A stretch of 64,000 bases of DNA from Stercorarius parasiticus (Eukaryota; Chordata; Aves; Charadriiformes; Stercorariidae): positions 243,391-307,390 of the forward strand of contig VWZL01000527.1 of assembly GCA_013396915.1 (NCBI GenBank). Reading direction: 5' to 3'. Shown here piece by piece: positions 1-12,573 of the stretch. Numbering within the stretch: the stretch's first letter is position 1; every line of letters starts with the position of its first letter. The translations under genes and the position numbers were made by a program. The notes under the pieces were generated by a model, which was given only the letters and a program-made list of their open reading frames with translations, ran no database searches and was not told the origin of the DNA.

Positions 1-228
1 TAGACTACCTATAAGGAATACATTGTTTATTCTGAGGGTGGTGAGCCCCTGGCCCAGGTTGCCCAGAGAAGCTGTGGCTGCCCCATGCCTGGAGGTGTTC
101 AAGGCCAGGTTGGACGGGGCTTGGAGCAACCTGGTCTAGTGGGAGGTGTCCCTGCCCAGGGCAGGGGGTTGGAACTAGGTGATCTTTAAGGTCCCTTCCA
201 ATTCTAACCATTCTACAATGATCATTCT
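1..228 (+). repeat. CR1 LINE 3' fragment, cut by the window start
   Basis: This is the 3' end of an avian CR1 retrotransposon in sense orientation. It shows the usual order: end of ORF2 (the reading 'GGTGGTGAGCCCCTGGCC'), then 'GATCTTTAAGGTCCCTTCCA', then a decayed octamer tail near 215-228. It belongs to the same sequence group as the copies at 5413, 34296, 50490 and 52097. It is non-coding and probably continues to the left of the window. Confidence 0.9.
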
Positions 229-3200
229 AAGTGTATGTCAGGGTTTCCTTATATACTCTTCATTCAGTTTTTCTGTACATTCCCAACCATGCCTGCATTT
301 GGCAGAAATTCCGTCCAAAGGGTGTTCAGACCCCCTGCTACACCCCAAGTACCTACACTCCTGCAGGTCCTTATACAGTCAGTGGTGGAAGAGAATGCAG
401 TGGCCTTACGCAGTGCTATCATTCACCTCATGGAGAACCATGTGCCTTCACTGGCTGAAGGGAAGGCCCATCTCAGCCTACGTCAGATGCTGAACAGCTG
501 TGCGAACATCACCCCTATTCCCACCTCTGCACCCACCTATTTGAAGACCAGATGGTTTTTGATGGAGCCACCAGAAACATGATGGGCTGCTGAGTGCCTG
601 TACTAGTATGGATGTCTTCATGGAAGTTTCCACTGAAATTCAGAGGTAGCTCTCAGGCACCACAGCAGAACTACAGTTTAATGAGTTACCATGCACCAGT
701 CAAACAGCAGCAGTATGTATGCATGCTCTTACCTCAGGCCCTGAGGGAGGTGAAACTGGCTTGCTTATTCTTCCTCAGCCTCAATTTAGAGACACAGTGG
801 CACAAAGTCACAGGCAATCAACCTTCAGGGAACTTCTGGAGCTCTGCCCAGCAGTGGAACCAGTGATGTTTGGTTTATTCTCAGGCCAAGACTCAATGTC
901 TCAGCTGCATATAGCCAATGATTACAGGAGCTCAATGGAAGTTAACCCTATCCTGCTCAGTAGTCTACACTCAGTTAGCCACAGTTACACTGGAAACATG
1001 GTCAGAAGAAAGAGAAAACTTGAAGGAATTCTCAAAAGAAAAAAAAAAAAGTATTGCCAAAGAAAAGACAGTTCAAATAGGATAATTTGAACACAGCAGG
1101 AAGAGACAGATGCTGGTAACAGAGTCCACTTACAGCCCTAAATAAGGAGATGGACCAGGTTCAGGGTCCCTCCAGGGAGCCCACTCAGGAGCAAGAGGAG
1201 ACAGGGCTGGATGCTCAACTACAACATGGACCCACCATCCATCTAGAAGGCAGGACTAGAGGTGGGACTGAAGACCAGTACTCCCACATCATAACTCAAG
1301 GAGGGGCTGCAGGCCCAAAGCTGAGGTTAAACAGGGCTCCTGACCCATGGGCAGGGTGTGTTTGGGGTCCCAGGTGAGGCTGATGAGGATCATTAAGGCT
1401 TATTGGTGCCCTCAGGACCCTGACATTTCTGCTGCTGAGATACTATATCACTCAAGCTCTCTAGATCACAGTGAGGAAAAAAACGAGTTATCACCTTTGT
1501 CATTCTGTACAGCATTGTGTGATCCAATCCTAAGAACATGCTTTATATAAGAAAAACTCACCAAAATGTCGAAGGTTTGCAGATCCAAAGAATTTGACCG
1601 GGATGAGGAGCTTATTCTTTGCAAAAAGTCACAGATTAGGTAAGACACTGCATGGGGAACCATCCCTCTGAAGGAGCTGAAATGTGAAAAGAAAGTGAGA
1701 AGCTGGCGAAGAATATTGTCCTTAACAACCAGAAAAAGAGACCCGTAATTCAGAGCAGGAGGGGAAAGGCCAAGTCACAAAGTGTCTTGCAGTATGAAGT
1801 ATAAATACTCTCCCACTACAAGCTGATGACTATGTTTAGGTATGATTACCCACCGAAGAGGAAAGAAGTATAGTCCGATGAGTAACTGCACATTTGCATA
1901 TCTGTGCAAGAATTGTTTTTTTCCTCCTGAAGGAAAGTTCTGCTCAAAAATATCGCTCCGGGCCATCTGGTTTTGTTTGTTTGTAGTTATTCGTTTGGAG
2001 GTTGCAGATTTTCAGCGTATGAGTAGAAATAGCCTTATGGACAGGCTGAGCATCGGGAATCTGAGAAATGCTCCCGCGTTGCAACCAGAAAGGACACAGA
2101 GAAAAGCAGGAGGTGTTAGCAGTAGCTCTTCATCACTAGGTGGAAGTGTGGAGCCGTTGAAGACTTGTCCACCACTTTAAACACAACTGAAAGCCAGCCA
2201 AGCTCTCACTGCTCTGTCCGCGCATGTGCAGGACAGGTTTCTGTTAACCCCCTGCACTTGAGGGAAAGGGCACAATCCATCAGACAGAGCACAGGAAAAG
2301 GAGATGTGGAACCTATTACCAGCTCTTTCACTCGCTATCTCATGATTTGGGACAAACAGCTTCATCTTCAGGACACCTGCATGTAAAATGGGGACAGCGG
2401 CGTGCTGCCCATGAGGCCTTTTGCAAGGCAGGTGTTCTCCAGGGGTAGCAGCATGTTCTGGAGATACTGTTTCCCCAGGACTTGTAGCATTTCTGGGACA
2501 GGTGAGCTTTGCAGGAGCCAAGCAAGGACTCCCCTCATGCTCCCCCCAGCCATTGCACGGTGGCCACCTCGCGAGGGGAATGTGGCAGTTGTTGAACACC
2601 ACATGGCATCACCCAGCTGAACAGCTGAGGGGAGGATAATGTGGGATAAGGCGACATTTAGCAATTTTGTTTGCAACCTTTCAGGAGCTCCTCTCTTCCC
2701 TTGCAGCCCTTCTGGTCCATGCACCACCCCATGCCAAGGGCACCAGCCTTTCCTGCCTGCTCCTCACCAGTCAGACACCATCATGAGGGAATGGTGTGGG
2801 AACGCTGCCTGCACTCACCATCCCCTCATCCACACCTGTAAACAGGGCATAAAGCACCCCAGAGGAAAGCCCAACAGGGCTCACGGCCAGGCCAGCAGCA
2901 CCATGTTTCTCTTGGATGTGGCTGTTGGTAAGCAGCCATCCTCCAACACTAGTTGTGCCATGCTGGACACATATGCTGGACGCATACTAGTGAAAAACAA
3001 CATGAAACTGCTTGAACTTAGGGACTCAGTCCAGACACGGGTCTCGGAGAAATGTCAGTGCTTTCCAGCTTGGCATTGTTGGTAGTTAGTGTCCTCTTCC
3101 AGCCCTTACCTATTGCATTTCTCATCTCCCCAAGGATCATGCAAACTGTGTGTGCCCAGGAGGAGATGGGTTATCCACTCCCACCACCAGCCTCCTGCCA

Positions 3201-3421
3201 AAATCAAATCAGGATTTCTGCAAATACTGAGGATCTGGGGCAAAACTCCCAGGCCTGGAAAATCTCTGAAGAAGATTTCAACACAGGCCAACCCATGCTT
3301 CAAACTTCATGGATACATCTGTGCTGTGAGTGAAATAAAAGCACCAAAGGCTTGGACATTGCATCTCCATCGATCACAAATCGCAAGCATTGTCCCTTGC
3401 ATGGTTTTGACCCAGACCGGG
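229..3421. other. Intergenic stretch, no recognised gene
   Basis: Open frames here are at most 148 codons, overlap on both strands, lack splice-site support and resemble no family I know. The longest are around 235-582, 2177-2602 and 2639-3085. A short A-rich run lies at 1037-1051. If synteny with mammals holds, the 5' part of PKHD1 would be expected on the minus strand to the left of mir-206, but I could not recognise any of its exons here. Confidence 0.6.
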
Positions 3422-4111
3422 TCATAGAATCATAGAATTGTTAGGGTTGGAAGGGACATTAAAGATCATCTAGTTCCAACCCCACTGCCATGGGCAGGGA
3501 CATCTCCCACTAGATCAGGTTGCTCAGAGCCCCCTCCAGCCTGGCCTTAAAAACTACCAGGGATGGGGCTTCCACCACCTCTCTGAGCAACCTGCTCCGG
3601 TGTCTCACCACCCTCATGGTGAAGAACTGCTTCCTAACGTCCAGTCTGAATCGACCCATCTCTAGGTTTAATCCTTTCCCTCTAGTCCTACCATTACCCG
3701 ATATCCTAAAAAGTCCCTCACCAGCTTTCTTGTAGGCCCCCTTAAGATACTGGTAGGCCACTCTAAGGTCTCCTTGGAGCCTTCTTTTCTCCAGACTGAA
3801 CAACCCAACTCTCTCAGTCTGTCCTCCATCTCTAGTTTTAATCCTTTCCCTCTAGTCCTACCATTACCCGACATCCTAAAGTCCCTCACCAGCTTTCTTG
3901 TAGGCCCCCTTAAGATACTGGTAGGCCACTCTAAGGTCTCCTTGGAGCCTTCTTTTCTCCAGACTGAACAACCCAACTCTCTCAGTCTGTCCTCACAGGA
4001 GAGGTGCTCCAGCCTTCTGATCAACCTCATGGCCCTTCTCTGGACAGGTTCCAGCACGTCCATATCTTTCTTCTAGTAGGGGCTCCAGAATTGGACACAG
4101 TACTCATGTTA
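3422..4111 (-). repeat. CR1 LINE 3' fragment with internal duplication
   Basis: CR1 in antisense orientation. It starts with the reverse complement of the octamer tail at 3422-3440 and runs inward through the ORF2 C-terminal region, giving minus-strand readings typical of the CR1 ORF2 C-terminus (EDRLRELG near 3990, then SLEKRRLQGDLR). The reading is broken and repeated because about 168-170 bp are duplicated in tandem. It is an inactive, 5'-truncated copy. Confidence 0.92.
3661..3995. repeat. Tandem duplication, two units of about 170 and 168 bp
   Basis: Unit 1 begins at 3661 (TCTAGGTTTAATCCTTTCCC) and unit 2 at 3831 (TCTAGTTTTAATCCTTTCCC). Both run to a shared GTCTGTCCTC. By eye they differ only by a G/T near the start, a T/C in GATATC/GACATC and a 2-base AA deletion, so the duplication is young or an assembly artefact. 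It lies wholly inside the CR1 copy. Confidence 0.88.
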
Positions 4112-5412
4112 GCTGAAACAATTCCCAAGGATGGTTCAGGAGTCAGCAAGGCTGGTGCCTGCTCCCCATGAGCAGTATGGACACTGTAACCGAGTTTTTA
4201 AGGCTGTTCTGGAGTTTAATATCATGGGTATGGCTGCAGGAGCAGGAAAGGAGCCCTGCAAGACTGCCTTTCTAGTAGAGATGTAGCCTGGAAGACTAGT
4301 GTGTCCGGCAAGGACAGCCCCTGCACTGGCCATGCCACTTTGGTGCAGAGCTCCCATCAGCTGCTCTTTCTTTCTATTAATACTTCACTTTTTGTGTATT
4401 GACACAAATTTCCTAGCAACCAAGGTCACAAGAGAAGGTGCTAAGAAGCCGGACTGATTAATAATAAATCCTGGGGTTTGATGTCTTTTTTCTTGAGAGG
4501 CTTGTTAGACACCAGCAGGCAGGGTGCTGAGCTGGGATTGTCAAGGGAACCTAGGGGATTTGGACACCCTGCTCTGATTGAATTTCCCTCTCTGAATCCC
4601 AACCTTCCTCCTTCTGGCCCACAGCATCCAGCTGGGTGAAGGTACCCGTGGGAAGGTGAGTTGAGGCAGTGCAGTAATGCTAAGCAGGGATCTGGCATCT
4701 ATCAGCCATGCTGAAAGTTGTCCCCTGGGGTCCACAGGGGTTGGGTTTCTTTATTTATAATCAGGATTCAATGTTCTCCACAGACCAGGTAGTTACCTCT
4801 CACTGCTATTGAGTCCCACCATGCATGGTGGACTGCACCTGCTGCCTCCCCACTTTCTGCAGCCCTGAGCATTCTTCAAATGGGACAAACATCACAGACT
4901 TAAGTGTCTGCCCTCACCAAGCCACTGTGTTTGGTCCTGGGTTTGTTGGAAAAGGCTGAGGTTCCCACTATGGTGAGAACCGTACCCTTTCCATCACGGT
5001 CCCAGCCACAGGAGTAGGGGTGAGATAAGCTGGCTTGAGATTTCAGGTGCATCTTGTATTTTAAAATGACACATAGAAAAGTCCCATCTTTCCTTCTGAG
5101 TTTCAATATACTTAAGCCACAAATCACTTATTTCTGGATGCTCACAGGTAGGGCAAGAATAGCCAGCCAGGGTCGTGGAGAAGGATTTCAAAGCAGTGTC
5201 TGGTTTTGCCCCGTTTAATCCTCATTAAACACCTTAGCACAGAAATCTGAGTATGAGAAAGCCAATACAGCTGGTTCATGAACATTTACCACGTCAGGAG
5301 AAAAAAGAAGCCCCTGCTAGGTCACGGATGGCACTCGGATCTCGTTGTCTTTACTCCACTGTTTTAGGCACCAGGCCATGACCTCCCAGCTGAGCTGCTC
5401 CCCTGCCTGCCA
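4112..5412. other. Intergenic stretch, nothing recognised
   Basis: Unique-looking sequence between two CR1 copies. Frames are 85 codons or shorter and none resembles a known protein. No structural RNA or repeat was recognised. Confidence 0.5.
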
Positions 5413-5518
5413 TGAGCAGCCTGGTCTACAGGGAGGTGTTCCTGCCCATGGCAGGGGGTTGGAACTAGATGATCTTTAAGGTCCCTTCCAAGCCAAACCA
5501 TTCTATGATTCTATGATT
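5413..5518 (+). repeat. Short CR1 LINE 3' end
   Basis: About 105 bp of CR1 3' terminus in sense orientation. It starts within 'AGCAGCCTGGTCTACAGGGA', passes through 'GATGATCTTTAAGGTCCC' and ends in two copies of the ATTCTATG octamer at about 5502-5517. It is a heavily 5'-truncated insertion. Confidence 0.93.
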
Positions 5519-7450
5519 TACACAAGGTGGTGAAGGGAGAGAACATTAACATGAACAACTCATGACCTGATCTAGGGAAGATAACAAGAATTTTCCAAGA
5601 GGACTAAAAGTCAACTAAGAAGTTGAGAAGTAAAAAGTACCTTTTGTACTTATTGGGCAGTACCACGTCTTCAAATTTCCCTTTATTCCCGCTCCTTTGA
5701 CTGAAAAAAACGCTTTGTTTCCTGAAAATCTTAACATTCATATTATTAACTTTTTCAGATTTTAAAACCTGTTATTACCACTACTTCCATTTATATTTGC
5801 AGCCCATAACTGAACTGCCTGACTTGCCTGGTTCATTTTTCTAGACGATTTGCAACAGGCTCAATTTTTCCCTTTCAGAGGAAAAATGTTGGTGATTCCA
5901 GGATCCTTTCTGCTTGTCTGTACAGGGTCACTTTTCAGCGTGATGAAACTCTGTTGAAGTTGTTCCCATAGCTACCCTCTCTGCATGTGAAACAGGCGAT
6001 GAACTTTTTTAAATACTAAATTTATTGCCAGTGCAGCTGCTTCAATGACAGGTTTGAGGCCTCTTTGGTTTCAAGGTTGAGTGTGTTTCGGCTCATGTCC
6101 CCTGTAGTCGCACGGGTCGTGGAGGGGATGCGAGTCACCCAGCCGCCTGCCCGTGGCAGATGCTGGAGCCTGGGGATGCAGAAAGCAACTGGGTAAGAAT
6201 AAGCCAGCACCTTGCAGCGGATTTCTCTGCTGCAGCTTTGGTCCTCTCACAGGCATGCGGAAGGAGCTTCCCTGCTCCTGTGGGATCTGTGAAGCACTCG
6301 GGATGGCCAGGGAAAACAAAGGTCAAGGCTGGCTCCTAGACGCATCATAGCATAGGAATCCTCCTGAATGAAAAACACAGCCACAAGGAAAAAAATGCAA
6401 CTTCAAATAAATGAGTATTGCCTCTGCATATGAAAAAACATCCTGATATTGATGTCTTCCTAGGGATTTTCTCCTTCTGGGCTGCTCATAGGCACCATCT
6501 CATTCACACTTCCATCAAGCAGGGCTTTCAGTGTGGTGGACCATCACTCCTTCAGTCTTTGTGGTCCAGGGTGTTTTATCATGGTAATAGTATTCAAGAA
6601 AGGCTACAGCTCCATTGTGTTGGGTGCTCCATAACTCCACAATACCAGATAGCATCCAGCTTAAAAAATCTTTCGATTTAAATAGGAGCAAAGAAACACA
6701 ATCCCACATGGCTGTAGGAAAAGATGCAAATTCTGTGGTAACATCCCCACCAGAGATCGGCACAGGTTGGACTGCAGACCCCAGAGGCAGTGTCCCCCGT
6801 TAAAATCAAGAGAGGTCACTTTGATGAAAGAAATCTCCCAGGGAAGTTTAGGCAGGCACTACTGCAGACTGAATCCATGGCATTTGCTTAAATAAACAGC
6901 TGGTAGCAGATTGGGTTTCGAAATCAAACTGCAACCCTGCACCTACTGAGCTTCGTCCATCATTAGTCTTTCATTAGGAAACTTGTTCTTGGCCTTGTCC
7001 ACAGTTCTCAGAGGGATTCAAGCAAATACCAACCCCACCACTGTGCCTGGCCGTCTTTTTTTTTCTTCTGCCCATCCTTGTGGCAAGGCAAATGCCCACT
7101 AATTTCTCATTTTAATATGAAATTCCTTCTGTTCGATGAGTTTTCATTTTTAAAAGCTGCCACTGCCCCATCCCCTCTGTTCCCGCTACCCATGTCTAAG
7201 CAGAGGGAACAGGTGGGACAGCTGACCCTGGTGAATGAAAGGAGAGCACAGTTTCACTCCCTTCACCCCTTTCTCACAGCCTGCCACTGCTGTCAGTGAT
7301 CCCCGAGCCCCCAGGGGCTGGGGATTTGTGTGTATTAGTCACATGAAAGGCAAGAGCATACAGCAGGCTGCTCCCGGGCTTTGCTTCACCTCCAGGCGAG
7401 GGGATGGCTTGCCACTGTATTCCTCAGAGCTGGAATCAAGTGACGCTTTA

Positions 7451-7477
7451 TTTTTATTATTTATTATTATTATTATT
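7451..7477. repeat. (TTA)n microsatellite
   Basis: About eight TTA/TTTA units in a row. It lies 50 bp before the purine tract that follows. Confidence 0.85.
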
Positions 7478-7523
7478 TGCACAAATTTTCTTCTATGCAA
7501 GATGTACCATGGCCCTGATATTT

Positions 7524-7627
7524 AAAAAAGAAAAAGAAAAAGAAAAAAGAAAAAAAAGAACAAAAGAAAGAAAAAATATTTTAAAAAAGAAAAGAAAAAG
7601 AAAAAAAAAGAAAATAAGAAGAAAAAT
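7524..7627. repeat. Long homopurine A/G-rich tract
   Basis: About 100 bases made almost only of A and G in AAAAAG-like units, broken once by ATATTTT near 7577. Homopurine tracts of this length can form triplex (H-DNA) structures, which is inferred here. Confidence 0.85.
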
Positions 7628-8025
7628 ATAACAACTTACAATGACCCCCGTTGTGCAGGAAAACGTGTAAAGTCAGACACTTAATAGAAAATGAGATCTT
7701 TTTCTGCCATCAGATCTTTCGGGTTGGGTTTTGGTCTCATTCATTCACCTTGAGTGAAGCTCCACAGCCTGACATTACACAGTGGGTTTGAGCAGAGCAT
7801 TAATCAGTCCAAAATCTATTAATCCAATGTCAAACACAAGATACTCCCAGACAGACCCCTACTAAGGTGGACTCACCTTTGTGTACCAGTCAGTGAGATG
7901 CTTCTCGGGGATATTGTCCTTCTCTCAGGAGTAAAAACCACAAAGTCGCACTTTGTGGTGGAAGTTGCACAACAGAACACCAAACCTATCACACCATGAG
8001 AAAGCAATGCGGGTACCTAAACAAC

Positions 8026-8163
8026 AGAATCATAGAATGAATCATAGACTGTGTTGGGTTGGAAGGGACCTTTAAAGGCCATCTAGTCCAACCCCCCTGC
8101 AGTAAGCAGGGACATCTTCAACTAGATCAGGTTGCTCAGAGCCTCATCAAGCCTGGCCTTAAG
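8026..8163 (-). repeat. CR1 LINE 3' fragment
   Basis: Antisense CR1 3' end. It starts with the tail 'AGAATCATAGAATG', with one tail unit displaced, then 'TTGGAAGGGACCTTTAAAGG'. It carries the diagnostic 'CCCCCCTGCAGTAAGCAGGG' shared with the copy at 8684 and, nearly, with that at 13187, so the three belong to one subfamily. Confidence 0.92.
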
Positions 8164-8683
8164 TCTGCTCTGTTCACTCTTCACAGCTATCTCTGGTTAC
8201 TGGAAGCCTCAGAGCCTCCACATTAGCTCAGCAGCAGCAGTTCCACTGCAAGCTAACAGTTTTACACTCCATCCGCAAGAGCAAAGCCTTTTTCTCAGGT
8301 GCTTGTACACATAACCGCTTATGTATCAGCTTGGCCATTCCCATAATGAACTTCAGGCAGACAAACAGGTCCCTGAAAGCACAGGGAAGGATTCAGTCCC
8401 ACCAGACCGGGACAATAACACCCCTGGGTGGATGAGACTCTAAAGAAAAAAAGTGCCTTGAGTGTTGGCACAAGTATCTTGACCTTTGATACAACTACAG
8501 GACAGATGTGATAATTGAGTATTGCTTTTCTCTTAAATGAAGGTGTCAGTGATTTTTCGGGGTTCATTTCCGACCCCTTGATAGGTTGGTCATTGCCCAT
8601 CACACCAGCTATTACCGCTATGAGTCTTCAATTGTTTTCCCACTCAAAACAACTTCTTTCACATTTCCTTCTGTTTTTCTCCT
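8164..8683. other. Short intergenic gap, nothing recognised
   Basis: Unique-looking sequence between two CR1 copies of the same subfamily. A minus-strand frame of 94 codons (8319-8603) matches no family I know. Confidence 0.5.
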
Positions 8684-9020
8684 TAGAATCATAGAATCAT
8701 AGAATGTGTTGGGTCAGAAGGGACCTTTAAAGGCCACCTAGTCCAACCCCCCTGCAGTAAGCAGGGACATCTTCAACTAGATCAGGTTGCTCAGAGCCTC
8801 AGCAAGCCTGGCCTTGAATGTCTCCAGGGATGGGGCCTCCACCCCCTCTCTGGGCAACCTGGGCCAGTGTCTCACCACCCTCATTGTAAAGAACTTCTTC
8901 CTAATGTCCAATCTAAACCTGCCCTGCTCTAGTTTAAAACCATTGCCCCCCATCCTATCGCTACCTGCCCTTGCAAAGAGCCCCTCCCCAGCTTTCTTGT
9001 AGGCCCCCTTCAGGTTCTTT
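8684..9020 (-). repeat. CR1 LINE 3' fragment
   Basis: Antisense CR1 beginning with two octamer units and running about 335 bp into the ORF2 C-terminal region. The minus strand reads KGAYKKAGEGLFA, a familiar CR1 ORF2 tail segment. Same subfamily as 8026 and 13187. Inactive 5'-truncated copy. Confidence 0.93.
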
Positions 9021-12000
9021 ATGTTCACAGGGTCTTCATAAACTGCCTGAATCCAGCTAGAAACCATTTCCTCCCCAGTCTTAAAAAAAATACTTCAGTT
9101 AAACCACAGCAAGGTTTTTTTTTCCTCCAGCTTTTCTGTGCTGCCAGAGACCCAAGTAACTGGTTGCTCACCCAGCTCTAATCAAGATATCCTTGTGCCT
9201 GCTGCTGCACTGACCCATCCACCCTACAACGAAGCAAAAAGTAGATGAAGAGATGACAAAAGCACACAGGTGGGACGAGGAAAGGAGCCTTGATCACAGC
9301 CTGCTCGCTTAAGCGCACACATTAATGCTTTACTTTAGAAGTTTTGCATGGGTTAAAATGCAAATTGAATGAATATTCAACACCCAAAAGTAAGTCGATC
9401 CCATTGTTTTTGGGAAGGGGAGTTTCCTTCAGTCCAGTCAGATGCTTTTCAGGCATTCGAGTCTCCGCTTTTGCAGTGCCATGTGTGCATGTATGGAGAG
9501 GCGGGGGGGAGGGCTATTAAAAAATAAAAAGTGCCAGTGTTCCCGCTGTCAGCCCTTTACCCACCTGTTCCTCTTTTAGCCCAAACGTGTCCACCTCTGA
9601 CCCCGCTGCGGGACCCAGGCGCTCGGGAGGCTGCGTCCTCCACCCCTCACTCCCCCATTCCCCGCGGCAGCTGTATAAACCTCAAGGGCAACAGCTGGGG
9701 ACCGTGGCGACCACTTCTCCAGCTCCTGCGTGGAGGTACAGCCAAGGGTGGAGGGACATCTGCAAAGGCACCAAATCACAGGCTGGATGGTGGGGACTCT
9801 ATTTACTGAAGTCACACAAAGTTTGGCACTACCTCCATTGGAACCCCGTGCCCATAAGTCCAGCTCAATTAGCTCTCAAGACGCGTTCTCAGCACAGGGT
9901 GCTAATCTGGTAATTGCCTGCCCCGAGGGACTCCGGGTTGGGGTTTTGGGTTCAGGATCTGATCAGCCATGGTGTGACCCCCAGAAGCTCCCAAGGAACC
10001 CTGGCCACTTGCTCTTCGCAGCCGCAAGGATGTGGAAGGGAAAAAAAGATGAGATAAACTCTTCTCTTGAGCTCTGGACCGAGCCCTGAAATTACCTGGA
10101 ACCTTCAGGAAGAATTTTTCCATCCTCTGGCAGTCAGAGACGGTAAATTTCATGCTTTAGAAAGACAAAGATGCACAGGTTGATGCAACCAGTGCATGTG
10201 CCTGCCTGTCTGTGGGCTATTTTCCAAAAGCCTGACACGGAATTGGGCTTTGCTGAGATCCTCCTTAATCTGCTTAATTGTAAAAACACCAGTGGGATGA
10301 TATTGAAACATTATCCTAAGGCATCACTTTTTTTATCCCATCTAAATACCTGCTGGAACAAAACAATGTTTGTCCAGGATCCTTTTTCCTGCCTTGAAGG
10401 CAGATGGAGCTGTCCTGCATGGAAAGACATCCCTGTTAACACAGAAGGCAGCAGGGATTCACTGTTCCTATTCTAATGTCAATAAATTAAAATAGTCACA
10501 AGCTGCCCAACTCAACAGGTGAGTGGGACAGTGGCTTTCTGGCTTGGGCAATGGCTAGAAAAAGCAGTCCTGCTGCTGCAGGGAGTCCTTGGTTACGCAT
10601 GAAGGCAGCCTCCTTGGTGCTCCTGACCTTCATCAGGCAAGAGGATCAAAGACATGAAGATCGTTGCCTTCCCAGCAGTCTTATCTGACCTGCCTTTACT
10701 GCTGGATGGCCTCAGAAATCGCTCTCCTCTTTTCCTAGATTTCAGAAAGTATCTGGAGATCTAAAGTGGCAACTCCATAACTAAGACTGGATGTCTTAAA
10801 AGGTGGATCTACCTGGAGCCCAGGCTCACATGCCAGCTCTGTCCTGGACTTACAGGGGACCCTGAGTAATTCACTTAATGTCTTTTTATCTATCACTAAG
10901 GATAACAACAGGAATAATACGAGATTAATGACATCTTGGATCCTCAGACAATGAGTTTATGAAGGTAAGAAATGTCCCATTATCCATTGTCCTCTGATTA
11001 GTCCAACACCAAAAGCAGATAACATCCCCGTGTTCTATATTATTATTAATTTTGTCCTGCTTCTTTACCACATCTGTGCCCACAGATGGACGGCACTAGG
11101 ATGTTTGCATAGCTCATTGTAGTCTTCGTATGTTTAAACCTTGATTTCACAAGAACTAAGTGGGCCAAAATAATGATATCCCATAATAGGATATCAACCT
11201 TATGAAGCAGGGAATAATATTTCAGATCCCTTAGACCAGGGGAACCCCTAATACAGGAACCAAGGAGCACTTGCCACACAATTTACTGGCATTGCTGGGA
11301 GGAGCTGAGGGCCTCTGTAGTCTTTGCATTGTTCAAGTCCACTCAGTGGAGCCCTACTCAGATACTTTCAAATCAAACATGTTACCGAACCAAACTGAAC
11401 AACAGCCCATTTAGAAAATGCCGAGGTTCAGGTGGCTTTATTAGGAGATTCATTGAATATTAGGTGCAAACTTGGCTACTTCTTGGCCTTTTTCTTGAGA
11501 TTATTGTCTCCTCCCATGCTTGCTGTCCCTTAGAATGGTGCAAGGCACTGTTGAAGCTGAAGCACTGATTGCTGGAATTCAGCTGATGATATCTGTTGGC
11601 AGTTGCTGTATCAGGCCAAGTCTGAAGAGGTCAACAACCTAATCTTCCCATCAACTAATCCAGAACGGACACTGAAAATCAAACAGAGACTCTAAGACTG
11701 GGTGTCTCCCAAGGGGAGAAGACTTAATTTCTGCACCCAGGCCGTAAGCATTCCAGGTTCAAACAGCCTTTTTCATTCTGGAGTCTACGCCAACTTTCCA
11801 CCTCCCTTCCCCATCACCTTCTCTCCCAGGCAGCGTGCAGGCATGCTCCCCCACCCAAACCCTCTCCAGCTCAATCAGCTGTCACAGGCCCCGCATTCCT
11901 GCAGGACTCCCAGAATTGGCAGCTCTGGACATCTGCTCTTTTCCACCCCCGCAAATATGCAAGCAGGTGTGAGGCACCACAACTTTCCTTGTTCCTAGCC

Positions 12001-12573
12001 ACTTTTACCCAGGCAGTGTGAACGAAGGCATAGTCAGAAGGGCAGATGATCTGCTCCCTTCCATCCTCTTCACATCCCTCTGGGTAAGGCACAGAAACAA
12101 AAATCAATCCCTTCACCACCACTGAAGCACCCAGAAAAGATGAGTCTTATGTGTCTGAATATAATTCCTCTCTACCTCACTCTAACAGGGACTTCACACC
12201 AATGGTGAAAATGAGAAAAGTCCACAGCTCTTGGAAAAAGTCTCTCTTGAAAAGTCCACCTCAGTACACAGTTACAAAAGGATATTTGGAGCATGTGCTA
12301 CTTGGAGTAAAGCTACAGAATACTGTGCAAAAGAAATGACATCTGTATTACACTCAAACTTAAAGGCCCCTCAGTGAAGGGATTCTGAAGAATAAAAGTT
12401 GCTAGTGAAGACCACGATGGAAAACAAACCCAAGTTCTTCACTGCTCATGAAAAAAAGCAATCACTTTTCTCCAACCAGCCAAGCTATAAGGTGGCGGTA
12501 GGTATCACAGGGTCACGATGGCAAAGAAAACAAAGTGGCAAAGCAAAGTTACCTTATTTGCATCGGCTACGAA
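9021..12573. other. Intergenic stretch, small GC-rich patch and a SINE scrap
   Basis: No gene was recognised. A CpG-richer patch lies at about 9587-9672, too short to call a CpG island. A MIR-like fragment at 10828-10922 is listed separately. Frames up to 119 codons overlap each other on both strands and look like chance. Confidence 0.5.
10828..10922 (+). repeat. MIR-like SINE fragment (degenerate)
   Basis: The order of blocks follows the amniote MIR core: CCAGCTCTG, then GACCCTGAGTAATTCACTTAA, then a GATAACAACAGGAATAATAC stretch. It is strongly diverged, so the family call is by resemblance only. Confidence 0.5.

Larger units (their letters stand above)
5519..8025. other. Intergenic stretch with simple repeats
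   Basis: No gene was recognised. It holds a (TTA)n tract and a long purine tract, listed separately. The open reading frame over 7404-7631 is only a translation of the A/G-rich tract. Confidence 0.5.

Noticed and set aside
235..582. Plus-strand frame of 115 codons that looks fairly protein-like
   Set aside because: There are competing frames over the same bases, no splice or promoter support, and no family resemblance.
1566..1639. Exon-like segment: ATG, about 24 open codons, then ATTAG|GTAAGA donor
   Set aside because: A single short segment with no partner exon and no recognisable protein. A donor-like sequence alone is common by chance.
2177..2727. Overlapping open frames on both strands (up to 141 codons)
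   Set aside because: Overlap in several frames of GC-rich DNA is typical of chance. No domain was recognised.
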